A DNA stretch of 64,000 nt, taken from the NCBI GenBank assembly GCA_030157785.1, contig JAOAUC010000055.1:372001-436000 (forward strand), in the 5' to 3' direction. Every line of letters begins with the position of its first letter. Position 1 is the stretch's first letter. This document shows, one piece after another, positions 40,401 through 45,960 of the stretch. The notes under the pieces are model-generated. The model did no database searches, was not told where the DNA came from, and saw nothing but the letters and a program-made list of their open reading frames with translations. A program made the translations under genes and the position numbers. Source of the stretch: Zoogloea oleivorans. Its GTDB lineage: Bacteria > Pseudomonadota > Gammaproteobacteria > Burkholderiales > Rhodocyclaceae.

Positions 40401-41390
40401 GACGTGACGGCGATGAAGGAGGTTGTCGAGGCAGATAGGACGATCAAACAGGAGACTATGAAGATAGTTAGCATCTTCAATGACGCGGCCTATCGTTCAA
40501 GGTTCAAGGAAACACCAAGCTTCTTAAAGGTGGAGTGCCCTGAAGGTGGGAACTGCGTAACAGAACCCGACAAACTGAAACGGACGCTGGTCACCCAACA
40601 AGAAGTCGCAGCCAACATTAGCTTGGATATGGTGCTGGCCGTCAATGGCATCTTGAACGATGAAAAACGAGCCGCGGAATTGGCATATCAAAACGCAGAA
40701 ACTCTCATTAATCCAGAAACAGGAAGAAAGGATCTCAAACCTGGAACCATTTATCTGATGCATATCAAACCAGCCGAAAACGACATTTCCGAATTGATCG
40801 GTGTTGCGTACGAAAAAATCAGCAACTCCCTGAGCTATGATCTGGCCAACTTTCTTGGCTATACCAATGGAGTGGAAACTTATAGCAACGCGCTGGCCAG
40901 CAGGGGAAACCTTCCCACTGCATCGCTGGGTCATAGCCGGGGAACGTTAGTACAAGAAAGTGCATTCACCATTCTGGCCAACCGATCAGGTGAAAGTAAC
41001 AGTACTTACACCAACCCTAACCTAACGGTTCGAGGCGTGGGTGGGGCTGCAAACACCTACAGCTACTACGCGGCAGCGGCGACGGTGCAAGGGCCACAAG
41101 GAAACAGAGGAAAAATTACTTCCAGCTATTTCAGCAATGATCCAGTATCTACATTCACACTGTCAGGTGGCAATCCAGGTGCCTGGACACTCCAAGACTT
41201 ATGGCAGGTATTCAAGACCGACAACAGCATGCATAGCTGCTACGGCACAGGCGGAAAAGGCTGCACCCAAGTCGAAACACCAGTACCCGGCGGGCCCCAA
41301 GGAACGCCAGACGGTAACGCGAAGCTGATTCAATTTAAGGCTGGAAAAATGGTTAACAGCAATGGTGAGCCCGTTACCGCGTGGGAATAA
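28461..41390 (+). CDS. Giant TpsA / FhaB-CdiA-like exoprotein with hydrolase-like C-terminus
   Basis: 4309 residues. Layout: an extended signal peptide region (MNKHRYRIVFNQTRGMLMVV onward, second hydrophobic part at ~50-70); TPS secretion domain ~75-320 with ANPAGIVCDGCGFIN from residue 181; a long FHA-1-type beta-helix of LDNxxG repeats organised as ~400-residue super-repeats; a non-repeat, Ala/Tyr-rich and partly helical segment at about 2481-2720; FHA-2-type repeats (AGRDI, VLIEAGKNYRQIGS, SLCIPPFCFGAGS) to about 3960; and a different C-terminal region from ~3990. There GHSRG (S4159), SNDPVS (D4227) and NSMHSCYG (H4258) are laid out like an alpha/beta-hydrolase triad. The base composition of this last kilobase is visibly less GC-rich. 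Likely a contact-dependent toxin or adhesin; no VENN motif was found. Confidence 0.9.
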   Translation: MNKHRYRIVFNQTRGMLMVVAESARRQGKAGESGGPGNNAPAHCAAFSLSALSLGVLLFTGAISWAMPLQAQIVADRTAPGNRQASVLNTANGVLQVNIQTPSAAGVSRNVFSRFDVPTSGAVLNNTRTGTQTRLGGLVQGNPWLAAGTARVILNEVNTTSPSQLRGYVEVGGDRAEVVIANPAGIVCDGCGFINASRSTLTTGTPIIGNDGLTGFRVQTGSIVVQGAGLDASSSDYTHLIARAVEVNAGIWAQDLRINTGTAEVSADASQANPLAAGSPAPAFALDVAALGGMYANKITLVGSEAGLGMRNAGHLGASAGNVVVTVDGLLENSGRITASADVQASTNGGISNSGSVYALGNTSLTTRGDLLNSGLLAARNDLGLSATGTTSRIDSSSTSAMAAGLAEDGSLAAGTLQASATADIGAHGQNLAQTGIRLDANSLSLTDSQTATRQLELTARAGDIDASHARIGVDQTLSASASATLRSDAAEVSAARLSLTAHDLSNRGGSLTQTGSTDLAIRLPGALDNTAGKLISGSASLTLAASTLTNTDGAIDHAGSGHFSLDATTLNGARGSLNSAGTLQISAGSITLDGGQTRATRLLIDSARLSSIGGLIGQSGSGTLRIGTSQLLDNSAGTLASNGSVSLQAGELRNIDGTLRSTGDLAMQATSLDNTRGLVHSTSAGLELDVAGQLLNTAGEIRSATDLTLRADSLNSSGTLYSHRNLHIDVIGPLANSGLVAATGNSAVTARQLDSSSGSVIGAGIQPDGSAASTGTLSVSTTGALLARGYNQATDSLTFSGSSVDLSGSQTRAADIAIGAAQGDVLTRKAVVVTPGTLRIGAATNAGQTLDNHLGQLAAGQLEFVVANLDNRDARLLQTGAGNTHITTGTLDNSNGEIVANSRALSLSADTLLNVDGRIEHTGSDSLALAATTLTGTRGTLLGNAELRIDAPTLNLDSATTRANRIQIRSQTFSHQAATLIQGGTGLLDIQASTTLDNTAGSLLSNGGTRLQAGDLHNQRGTLQSTGSAGLALAASGTVDNSHDGLIGAAGPASIDAARFDNTDGQLAASRNLALRVTGAADNTRGLLTAGQALQLDAASMDNTDGLLRTLAGPLQLGIDGALLNLEGQIGSGDALDARVGSLLNTGTLYATGRLQIQAADLIDNRAILAAGSNAELQARSLSSSAEALLGAGIRSDGSLAGSGNLLVSTTDGLGAHGQNLAAGSLQLEGRDVDLAGSQTQASAMRINATRGDIRTAGASLVSTGELTLIARSSDSSRLDNRQGSLSASHLDIQVAQLDNRLGRIVENGSADTTLALTSAAGVLDNSGGLIASNSQQLTLSAHTLANTDGRIEHAGSNALRLSADTLDNLRGHILGNGALQLTAGTFSNASGILNGRQLNIHAGSLDNQAGQIVHAGTQQATLDVSGILDNRKGMLASAGDVQLTAGTLLNRAGSIESVGSAGLALRVADATDNSAAGRIIADGTVSLTSGNLDNRDGQIASRQSLTLGAAHAIDNGRGILAAEQGLTLQAASFDNTDGTLQALRAALGIELAGSLGNPRGLIFAGTDLSASAGSLGNSGTLHAVGNNRLSLRDGLDNSAVITAGGMLAVTASHLESSATGLLGAGITRDGTFGSSGDLSISTTGHLAALGRNLSAGSLSLQGSAIDLSASQTQGNRVFVHATNGDVLTSRASVVTPGVLAITAQGTGSSSLDNRGGELIAGHLDLQLANLDNRGGRIVQSGNAATVLALTGSGGLLDNRGGLLAGNGVDFRLSADTIANSTGRIEHAGSGDLALAARNLDNTNGAIAGNSSLRIDGDILDNASGDIGAQRLNLHASRLDNRNGRLIQSGTASTGILADNLFDNTGGLLASNGTTTLTVGDLFNRGGTLQTARLAALQLQAAGQVDNSTGSIVASGSLDVRAAGLSNTGGQLAAGQTLRADIGGNLDNRSGIIAANRQVNLGSGSLQNSDGQISAVLDGIRISTRAGLLDNGQGRIEAAESLDISGQGIVNAGGSISARAIRADSSGYAFDNCGGQLAAIDQLTLLSGALDNHAGTLQAGRELFVDTGGQALLNTGSGTSAGIFSQGRITLLSGLLDNSAGFIGASRDIRLQAGPLVNRDGGAISTETSLDATLNGFDNRGGQLQTIGDLRIDAGGGVIDNTASLIRSGGTATLTAARFINRSTLQSSQGTEGRSLFIQAGDVDNRDGALRADDTLDIAASRQVDNTSGLISAGHTLRIHDATPLRALTITNTDGTLIAGQMLEIDAASLTGDGKVLSLGDLSVHLTRDYIHTGIFAANGNASLVTSGNIVNRATLEAGQRLHLEAADIDNLASGEIRGDSTDINATATLTNRGLIDGRETRINANRLDNLGSGRIYGDHLAIQANTLNNDVEGTQSATLAARTRLDLAVQSLGNREHALIFSAGDMAIGGALDASGQAIGLAGQVRNDSATIEALGNLSLAAAQLTNSNAHFSTRLAAVGAPEQVTYIQPNGTIGKYPLSMFTWRRWSKAGYYNWNGDAAIAGFGRLGQSPIPRVAEVGCADEDPGEECHETYALDTDTSYPSGDPAWAYFRLTPPGPAPVAPTLGRPVEPSLHTPVAPDPARASACQASNYNTDACTAYTADLDQFNAQTAANAAAQAAYAADTLAFDAAWSAYERAEANWQTNTDAAYSALDSAIEAYNATFERRQIKEWTQYRVTQTVQKSIVASSDPGQILAGGSMHIEGGTLINDKSRILAGGTLAGDLQNLINVEGQGQQIKHEEGTSQYTWTKFHGNVKGYHSRRWGNTTAYRPADEITTLSLPVTETRGNTAPAGSGTRVDELGTTRIGDTTAGTGNAQASARSGTIIEVRAAIGGTASATTARVGEATVHDAVRSVAAPRTGSAVSAAEGVTTDGIARIALPATRSTTAAPRQSEAPAPSLIPADAVTLAAASGPSTGSALPGHTSSPLTGGPAIGTAPASVIRSVVPDTRLPTSSLFAINPAAEARYLVETDPRFTNRQQWLSSDYMLGVLSVDPASVQKRLGDGFYEQRLIREQVAQLTGRRFLDGYADDETQYLALLTQGATYARDWQLIPGVALSAEQMAGLTSDIVWLVDQIVTLADGSSTHALVPRLYARVAEGDLDGSGALISGDNLQIALTGDLDNSGLLAGRKVVSLSAENVKNLGGSIYGTDVSVSARQDLINAGGTLRATDSLTALAGRDLTVNTTTRSSTSAQGNYTGIDRIAGLYVTGSTAAGQLVAAAGRDLTLAGATLRNDATASGSTTLVSAGRDIKLDTVSESRRQETVWDASNYRKDATRRETGTTLGAAGDIRLEAGQDISLRAASLTSDKGALDLLAGRDITLTAGRDTLSMAEAHRHTDSSTFGSETSISRQTLARDSSLSTTLSANTVRLQSGQDIAITGSNVASTAGTSLLAGRDVRIEADTDRLQESRYNETRQSGLISSGGIGYTIGSRMQSLDNGDVRTTAAGSTVGSTEGNVLIEAGKNYRQIGSHILAPQGDIGITASKVDILEARETGSSQTEMSFRQSGMTVAVTSPVISAIQTAEQMSRAVSRTDDSRMHALAAASTALSGLNAYNAVEAGQGTKINGKEGQIATGKDAGGNTTSRDANAADKVGGINISISIGTSASQSKTLQKSDTAAASTIMAGGNMQIAAGGAGQDSTLTVQGSDIRAGNTLSLAADNAIHLLAAQNTAEQHSTNKSSSGSVGVGFALGGTQNGFTLQASASAARGNADGNDVTWRNSHVEAGNTLALKSGGDTTLSGAVARGQQVNAEIGGNLTLESLQDTSQYKSKQQSVGASVSLCIPPFCFGAGSTGSVSVSQSKAMSNYASVTEQSGLQAGDGGFQVDVKGNADLKGAVIASSEQAVQAGKNSVSAATLTSSDIKNHAEASASSSGINLSSDMFSQGKYGGAKSIIGNALNNANESEASSGRTLSAVSGGAVSITDDEQQRKLTGLGAEEALGRLNRDVANTHTSAQRQDVTAMKEVVEADRTIKQETMKIVSIFNDAAYRSRFKETPSFLKVECPEGGNCVTEPDKLKRTLVTQQEVAANISLDMVLAVNGILNDEKRAAELAYQNAETLINPETGRKDLKPGTIYLMHIKPAENDISELIGVAYEKISNSLSYDLANFLGYTNGVETYSNALASRGNLPTASLGHSRGTLVQESAFTILANRSGESNSTYTNPNLTVRGVGGAANTYSYYAAAATVQGPQGNRGKITSSYFSNDPVSTFTLSGGNPGAWTLQDLWQVFKTDNSMHSCYGTGGKGCTQVETPVPGGPQGTPDGNAKLIQFKAGKMVNSNGEPVTAWE
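29659..34600 (+). repeat. Four ~1.1-1.3 kb super-repeats in the exoprotein gene
   Basis: The anchor GAGI-x-DG (AAGLAEDGS in the first unit) recurs at about 29659, 30739, 32029 and 33328, each followed by the same order of motifs: a GxLxxSTT strand, SQT, GDI/GDV, LDNRxG and RIEHxGS. Unit lengths are roughly 1080, 1290 and 1300 bp. They encode tandem blocks of the FHA-1 beta-helix and are targets for recombination. Confidence 0.75.
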
Positions 41391-41399
41391 CCGATAAAC

Positions 41400-42296
41400 A
41401 TGAATAAAATTCGTCATCTCGTTATTGGCGGCACTCTGCTACTGACCTCATCAGCCTGCAGTTTTATTGGGCAACAACTCACAGACAAAGCCACGGAAGA
41501 TCGATTGCTGAAGCCAGGCGCGCTTGAATTGCCACTAACAAGAACAAACGACACCTATCAATACAACTTCTTGAAGAAGTATCGCATCACTCACCAATGG
41601 CCAAGAATTTCAGATTGCAGCTATCGAAAAACTCCAACTTTGGGCGTAAACGACAGTTCAACTGGAGAGATTTTCTCTGTTTTTGATATCTACGAGGCCG
41701 ATGGCCATACATGGCAATCCGGAACAATGTCCTTCGAGGAATACAAACGAACCCGTTACATTCATCCGAACTATCCCACCCCCCCCCCAACTTTCGACGA
41801 CTACGCTTACTTTATAAGTTTCGACCGCTACGTCCGCAGCGTCAAAAGAATTAATCCTGTGGTTTATGACAAGACCACAGGAAAACGCATCGAGGGTGCA
41901 TCAGAGGAAATTGAAGGGGGGCTTCAGGTGCTGTGCCATCAATCTTGGTATTCGACCCAGCACGGGTTATCCATGTTTCTTCGAAAATGGTCAGTCGATC
42001 AATACATAGCATGGCTACAAGCCAATGCCTCACAACCCGGGAAAGTGAGTCATCAACGCCGTGGCACACAGAACTGGACAGTCCTGGAGTTTCAACTGGA
42101 ACCGCAATCGAAGGATGGCGCATCCAGTGGTCCCTATCAGTTCTGGATGCTTCCTATCGGTGAAACAGGCTATACGTTTCTGCTCAGACTTGGAGCCAAC
42201 CAAGAGTCACTCAAACACACAAAAACCCATACGCGTATTCAAAACGCCTTTTTAAACCTGATCGACTCGGTACAAATTGATCCAATTTCGCAATAA
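41400..42296 (+). CDS. Putative lipoprotein, candidate immunity protein for the exoprotein
   Basis: 298 residues, not recognised. The start MNKIRHLVIGGTLLLTSSAC is a lipoprotein signal with the acceptor at C20, placing it in the periplasm. It begins 9 bp after the exoprotein stop, is markedly less GC-rich than the chromosome, and has no homologous neighbours. Immunity genes for toxin C-termini sit exactly here, and lipase toxins are usually blocked by periplasmic lipoproteins, so an immunity role is inferred. A run of ten C (41779-41788), encoding three consecutive prolines, could slip and switch the gene off. Confidence 0.7.
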   Translation: MNKIRHLVIGGTLLLTSSACSFIGQQLTDKATEDRLLKPGALELPLTRTNDTYQYNFLKKYRITHQWPRISDCSYRKTPTLGVNDSSTGEIFSVFDIYEADGHTWQSGTMSFEEYKRTRYIHPNYPTPPPTFDDYAYFISFDRYVRSVKRINPVVYDKTTGKRIEGASEEIEGGLQVLCHQSWYSTQHGLSMFLRKWSVDQYIAWLQANASQPGKVSHQRRGTQNWTVLEFQLEPQSKDGASSGPYQFWMLPIGETGYTFLLRLGANQESLKHTKTHTRIQNAFLNLIDSVQIDPISQ

Positions 42297-42547
42297 TCTA
42301 ACAGCACTATTACGCAAAAAGCTGATCCACGAACAAGAAAGAAGCTGCATATCAAAGCTCTTGGTGCGCCCCGTTAGTCGAACCCGACGATCTCCACAGC
42401 CCTGCATCGCAACAAAACCCTCACCCAACCCCCACCAACCCGCTCCGCCGCCGTATCATCCGGTCAGAACACAAGCCTGACGCGGCTCTCCAGCAGCTTG
42501 CCGCCGTCACGCTCCGCCTGCCAACTGCCTTCAGCAATAGCCAAGCC

Positions 42548-43231
42548 ATGCGCGACTCCTCCCCTGCGGCAGCCACCGAGTTGCCGGACTACCTTCGGGA
42601 CACCTACACGTGGGCCTATCTGGATCACCGCACCCTGCCCTGGCTGGACCGGCCGGTCGTGGTGTCGGCGATTCTGTGGGGCAACGCCAGCCGCCTGATG
42701 GATGGTGCGGTGCGCGAGTTCAGCCCCGGTCAGCGGGTGCTGCAGGCGGCAGCGGTGTATGGCGATTTTTCGCCGCGTCTGGCGCGGCGGCTGGGGGATA
42801 CGGGGCAGCTCACGGTGCTTGATGTGGCGCCGATCCAGATCGCCAACAGCCGGCGCAAGCTCACCGAATGGCCTCACGCGCACGCCCAGGTGGCCGACCT
42901 TACCGAGCCGGTGGGTGCCACTTTCGATGCAGTGTGCTGCTTCTTCCTGCTTCACGAGGTGCCGCCCCACGCCCGGCAGCGCATCGTTGCCAATCTGCTG
43001 GCGGCGGTCGAGCCTGGCGGCAAGATTGTCTTCGTCGATTACCACCAGCCGCGCTGGTGGCATCCGATGGGGCCAATCATGGCACTGGTGTTCCGCTACC
43101 TCGAGCCGTTTGCCAACTCCTTGCTGGCCGAGTCGATCGACAAACTGGTGCCTGAAACCGCCGAATTCGAGTGGAAGAAGGAAATCTTTTTCGGTGGTCT
43201 GTACCAGCGGGTCGTCGGCGTCCGGCGCTAA
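42548..43231 (+). CDS. rquA: RquA, rhodoquinone biosynthesis enzyme
   Basis: 227 residues with a methyltransferase fold. The family hallmarks are in place: LPDYLRDTYTWAYLD at 12-26, VSAILWGNASRLMD at 39-52, VLQAAAVYGDFS at 64-75 (the SAM loop, lacking the usual GxGxG), LDVAPIQIANSRRKL and VCCFFLLHEVPPHAR, then KIVFVDYHQPRWWHP. RquA turns ubiquinone into rhodoquinone, the low-potential quinone used with fumarate as electron acceptor. It stands alone between the exoprotein locus and the convergent cobalamin genes. Confidence 0.88.
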   Translation: MRDSSPAAATELPDYLRDTYTWAYLDHRTLPWLDRPVVVSAILWGNASRLMDGAVREFSPGQRVLQAAAVYGDFSPRLARRLGDTGQLTVLDVAPIQIANSRRKLTEWPHAHAQVADLTEPVGATFDAVCCFFLLHEVPPHARQRIVANLLAAVEPGGKIVFVDYHQPRWWHPMGPIMALVFRYLEPFANSLLAESIDKLVPETAEFEWKKEIFFGGLYQRVVGVRR

Positions 43232-43241
43232 GCCCCGCGCT

Positions 43242-44042
43242 TCAGCCCAGGCTGTCGAGGCAGCGGGCAATGGCCGGCAGGCCCTCACGGATCGCTGCCG
43301 GACCCGGTGCCAGCAATATCGCCGATTTCACTTCGAACACCCGCTCGCCACGCACCGCAGGCAGCGCGTCCCAGCCTGGGCGGGAAATCACCTGCCCGGG
43401 CTGGAAGTGCTTTCCGCACCACGATCCGATGATCACGTCCGGCGCACGGGGAATGACCACCGATGCGTCGGCAAGGATGCGTTGCTTGGCGCTGTGGTGC
43501 ACTGACAGCTCTCCGAAGCAGTCTTCGCCGCCGGCAATGCCGATCAGCTCCGACACCCAGCGGATGCCGGTGATCAGGGGCTCGTTCCACTCTTCAAAAT
43601 AGACTTTCGGCCGACGCCCCAGCCGGGCAGCGCGCGCTTCACCTTCGGCGCGGGCGGTGGCGATGGTCTGTTCCAGTTCGGCCACCAGCGCTAACGCCTT
43701 GGCTTCGGCGCCCACCAGCCGGCCGACGGTTTCGATCATCGTCAGGATGCCTTCGACGCTGCGGTGATTGAAGACATGCACAGTCACGCCGGCCTTGACC
43801 AGATCGCGGGCGATCTCGCCCTGCAGGTCCGAAAAGGCCAGCACCAGATCCGGCTCGACGGCGAGGATGCGCTCGATCTTGGCGCTACTGAAGCCACTGA
43901 CCTTGGGCTTTTCCTTGCGCGCCCGGGGCGGGTGGGTGGTGAAGCCGGAGATGCCGGCAATGCGCGCCTCCTCGCCCAGCAGATAGAGCACTTCGACGGT
44001 TTCGGTGGACAGGCAGACGATGCGCCGGGGTAGTCGGGACAT
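43242..44042 (-). CDS. BtuF-like cobalamin-binding protein without signal peptide
   Basis: 266 residues of the BtuF/FecB-type binding-protein fold (CLSTETVEVLYLLGEEARIA, DLVLAFSDLQGEIARDL, YFEEWNEPLITGIRWVSEL, IIGSWCGKHF). The ATG at 44042 gives the normal fold start, yet there is no hydrophobic leader, so the protein appears cytoplasmic unless a non-standard start further upstream is used. It lies downstream of the exported BtuF gene and the unknown gene at 44053, probably in one operon. Confidence 0.75.
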   Translation of the reverse strand: MSRLPRRIVCLSTETVEVLYLLGEEARIAGISGFTTHPPRARKEKPKVSGFSSAKIERILAVEPDLVLAFSDLQGEIARDLVKAGVTVHVFNHRSVEGILTMIETVGRLVGAEAKALALVAELEQTIATARAEGEARAARLGRRPKVYFEEWNEPLITGIRWVSELIGIAGGEDCFGELSVHHSAKQRILADASVVIPRAPDVIIGSWCGKHFQPGQVISRPGWDALPAVRGERVFEVKSAILLAPGPAAIREGLPAIARCLDSLG

Positions 44043-44052
44043 GGCGTTCTTC

Positions 44053-45072
44053 TCAGCGGGGGAAGGGAGACGGGCAGGCGGACTTGTCGCCCGCCGGGTT
44101 GCACAGGCGTACCTGGGCCAGGAAGGCTTCGGCGGCGGCCTTCGGTTGGCGGCTGTCGAACTGAATCCTGGCGGCGTCGGCAGCGGGCAGGCGCCAGGCA
44201 CGCTGGATCACGTAGAGATAATCCGGGCCCTCGATGGCCTTCACGACCGCCATTTCGGCGTAGTTGGTGTCGGGCACCTGCGGGCAAACGAGGTAGGTCT
44301 GCACGCTCGTGCCGGAGGTGGCGTCCTCGCCCGGCACGGCGTCCACGGCACCGGGGGCGACACCACACCGACGTCCCCGTGCCTGCTGCATGCCTTCCAG
44401 CATCGCGCGGGCCTGGCCGGCACTTTTCAGGCGAGGCACGCCCTGCACGGAGACGAGTTGGGTCCACTCCCGCGGGCTGTCACCGGCCGGCACAAAATCT
44501 GCGCTCCAGCCCGCCGCACTGCTGACATTGGCTGCCGGCATGCTATCCGCCGGCAGTGGCAAGTTGAGCCAGCGCACGCTGCCACCAGCCTCCTCGGCGC
44601 GGCGCACGGCGGCCAGTTCCAGCAGGCGCCGGTAAGGCGGGTCGAGCGCGGCCTGGAAGTCACCGGTGCCGCTTTCCGCCACCACCAACCGTGAAGTCGC
44701 CTTCTCGAAGCTGTACCAGGCATCGTACTGGCGAGTCGCCCCGCAGGCCTTCACGGTCCACCGCTCAAGCGCGTGGTGGATGCGTTGCGGACGCGTCTCG
44801 ATCAGATCCGGCGCAGCCTGCACGGTATCCAGCACGCGCACGTCGCTGCAGGGCTTGACCCGGTTTTCAAGGGCGACGATGCGCTCGAGAACCTTGTCCT
44901 GCGCAGCGGACCGTCGCCACGCTCCGGCAAAACCCGGCACCTGGCGCTGGTCAGCAGGAATCGCCGCCACCTGACCAATACGCGTGACGATTTCACCAAG
45001 CAGTGGACCGCCATCCGCCGCCAGCGCCGGCCCGGCAGCCAGCAACGCAAAACCCAGCGCACGCACGCTCAT
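44053..45072 (-). CDS. Exported protein of unknown function in the cobalamin cluster
   Basis: 339 residues, not recognised. Signal peptide VRALGFALLAAGPALAADGG. No membrane segment follows; the body has scattered cysteines (KPCSDVRVL, VKACGATRQYDAWYSF, GRRCGVAPG, LVCPQVPD, RLCNPAGDKSAC) that could form disulfides in the periplasm. The ATG at 45072 overlaps the btuF stop (ATGA), so it is translated with btuF. Confidence 0.7.
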   Translation of the reverse strand: MSVRALGFALLAAGPALAADGGPLLGEIVTRIGQVAAIPADQRQVPGFAGAWRRSAAQDKVLERIVALENRVKPCSDVRVLDTVQAAPDLIETRPQRIHHALERWTVKACGATRQYDAWYSFEKATSRLVVAESGTGDFQAALDPPYRRLLELAAVRRAEEAGGSVRWLNLPLPADSMPAANVSSAAGWSADFVPAGDSPREWTQLVSVQGVPRLKSAGQARAMLEGMQQARGRRCGVAPGAVDAVPGEDATSGTSVQTYLVCPQVPDTNYAEMAVVKAIEGPDYLYVIQRAWRLPAADAARIQFDSRQPKAAAEAFLAQVRLCNPAGDKSACPSPFPR

Positions 45073-45938
45073 CGCCGCGCCCGCGCGTCGTCGAGCTGCC
45101 CGCACAGGCGTTCGGCACCGTCGAGAATGCGCGGCGTGTGACGCTGAATCAGGCCCGGCGGGATGAAGAACAGGTTACCCCGCGCCACCGCGCTCAGCCG
45201 GACCCACTGGCGCCAGTCGTCCAGCCATTCCGGACGCTCCTCGGCCATGCCGCTGGCCACAATGGCCTCCGGCGCGGCAGCCAGCACGGCCTCGGTATCC
45301 ACCACCGGCGCGAGCACTGGCAGCTTGGCAAAGACATTCTCGCCGCCGCACAGGCGAATCACGTCTGAGATGAGGTGCTCGCCATTGACAGTCATCAGCG
45401 GACGGTTCCAGGCCTCGTAGAAGATGCGCACCGGCGGCCGCGCAGAGTACTTTGCCGACAAGGCCGCATGGCGCTTGCGGAAGGCCTGGGCAGCAGCGTC
45501 ACCAGCAGCATCGGTGCCGGCCAGCCTGCCGATCTGGGCAATGCTTTTTGCCACGTCGTCGATGCGCCGCGGCTCGTTGGTAAACACCGGGATGCCGAGC
45601 GCCTTCAGCTTGTCCAGGTGGGCGTCCCGGTTGCCGCTTTTCCAGGCGATCACCAAGTCGGGCTTGAGGGCGGCGACCTTTTCCATATCCACCGAGGTGT
45701 AGCCGCCCACGCGGGCGATTTTCTTGGCGGCCTCCGGATAGTCGCTGTACTGCACGGCGCCCACCACCCGGTCGCCGGCTCCGGCCGCAAAGAGCATCTC
45801 GGTGACGTGCGGCGCCAGGCTGACGATGCGCTTGGCCGGCTGGGCCAGACGCACCGTCTGGCCCCGGTCGTCGACAATTTCGATGGCCGCGTGGGCGACG
45901 CCGGAGGCAAGCAGCAGGGCAAGAAGCAAACGACGCAT
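45069..45938 (-). CDS. btuF: Periplasmic cobalamin-binding protein BtuF
   Basis: 289 residues. Signal peptide RRLLLALLLASGVAHA, then DDRGQTVRLAQPAKRIVSLA, APHVTEMLFAAGAGDRVVGA and DLVIAWKSGNRDAHLDKLKA, the typical BtuF start and first lobe. It captures vitamin B12 or cobinamide for an ABC importer; the matching BtuCD genes are not in the window. ATG at 45938 is chosen because it begins the signal peptide. Confidence 0.87.
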   Translation of the reverse strand: MRRLLLALLLASGVAHAAIEIVDDRGQTVRLAQPAKRIVSLAPHVTEMLFAAGAGDRVVGAVQYSDYPEAAKKIARVGGYTSVDMEKVAALKPDLVIAWKSGNRDAHLDKLKALGIPVFTNEPRRIDDVAKSIAQIGRLAGTDAAGDAAAQAFRKRHAALSAKYSARPPVRIFYEAWNRPLMTVNGEHLISDVIRLCGGENVFAKLPVLAPVVDTEAVLAAAPEAIVASGMAEERPEWLDDWRQWVRLSAVARGNLFFIPPGLIQRHTPRILDGAERLCGQLDDARARR

Positions 45939-45960
45939 GGGGTGAAGTCTCACAATCGGC

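Noticed and set aside
40200-41390. Classical CdiA C-terminus after a VENN motif
   Set aside because: No VENN or equivalent pretoxin motif was seen, so the boundary is described only by composition and motif change.
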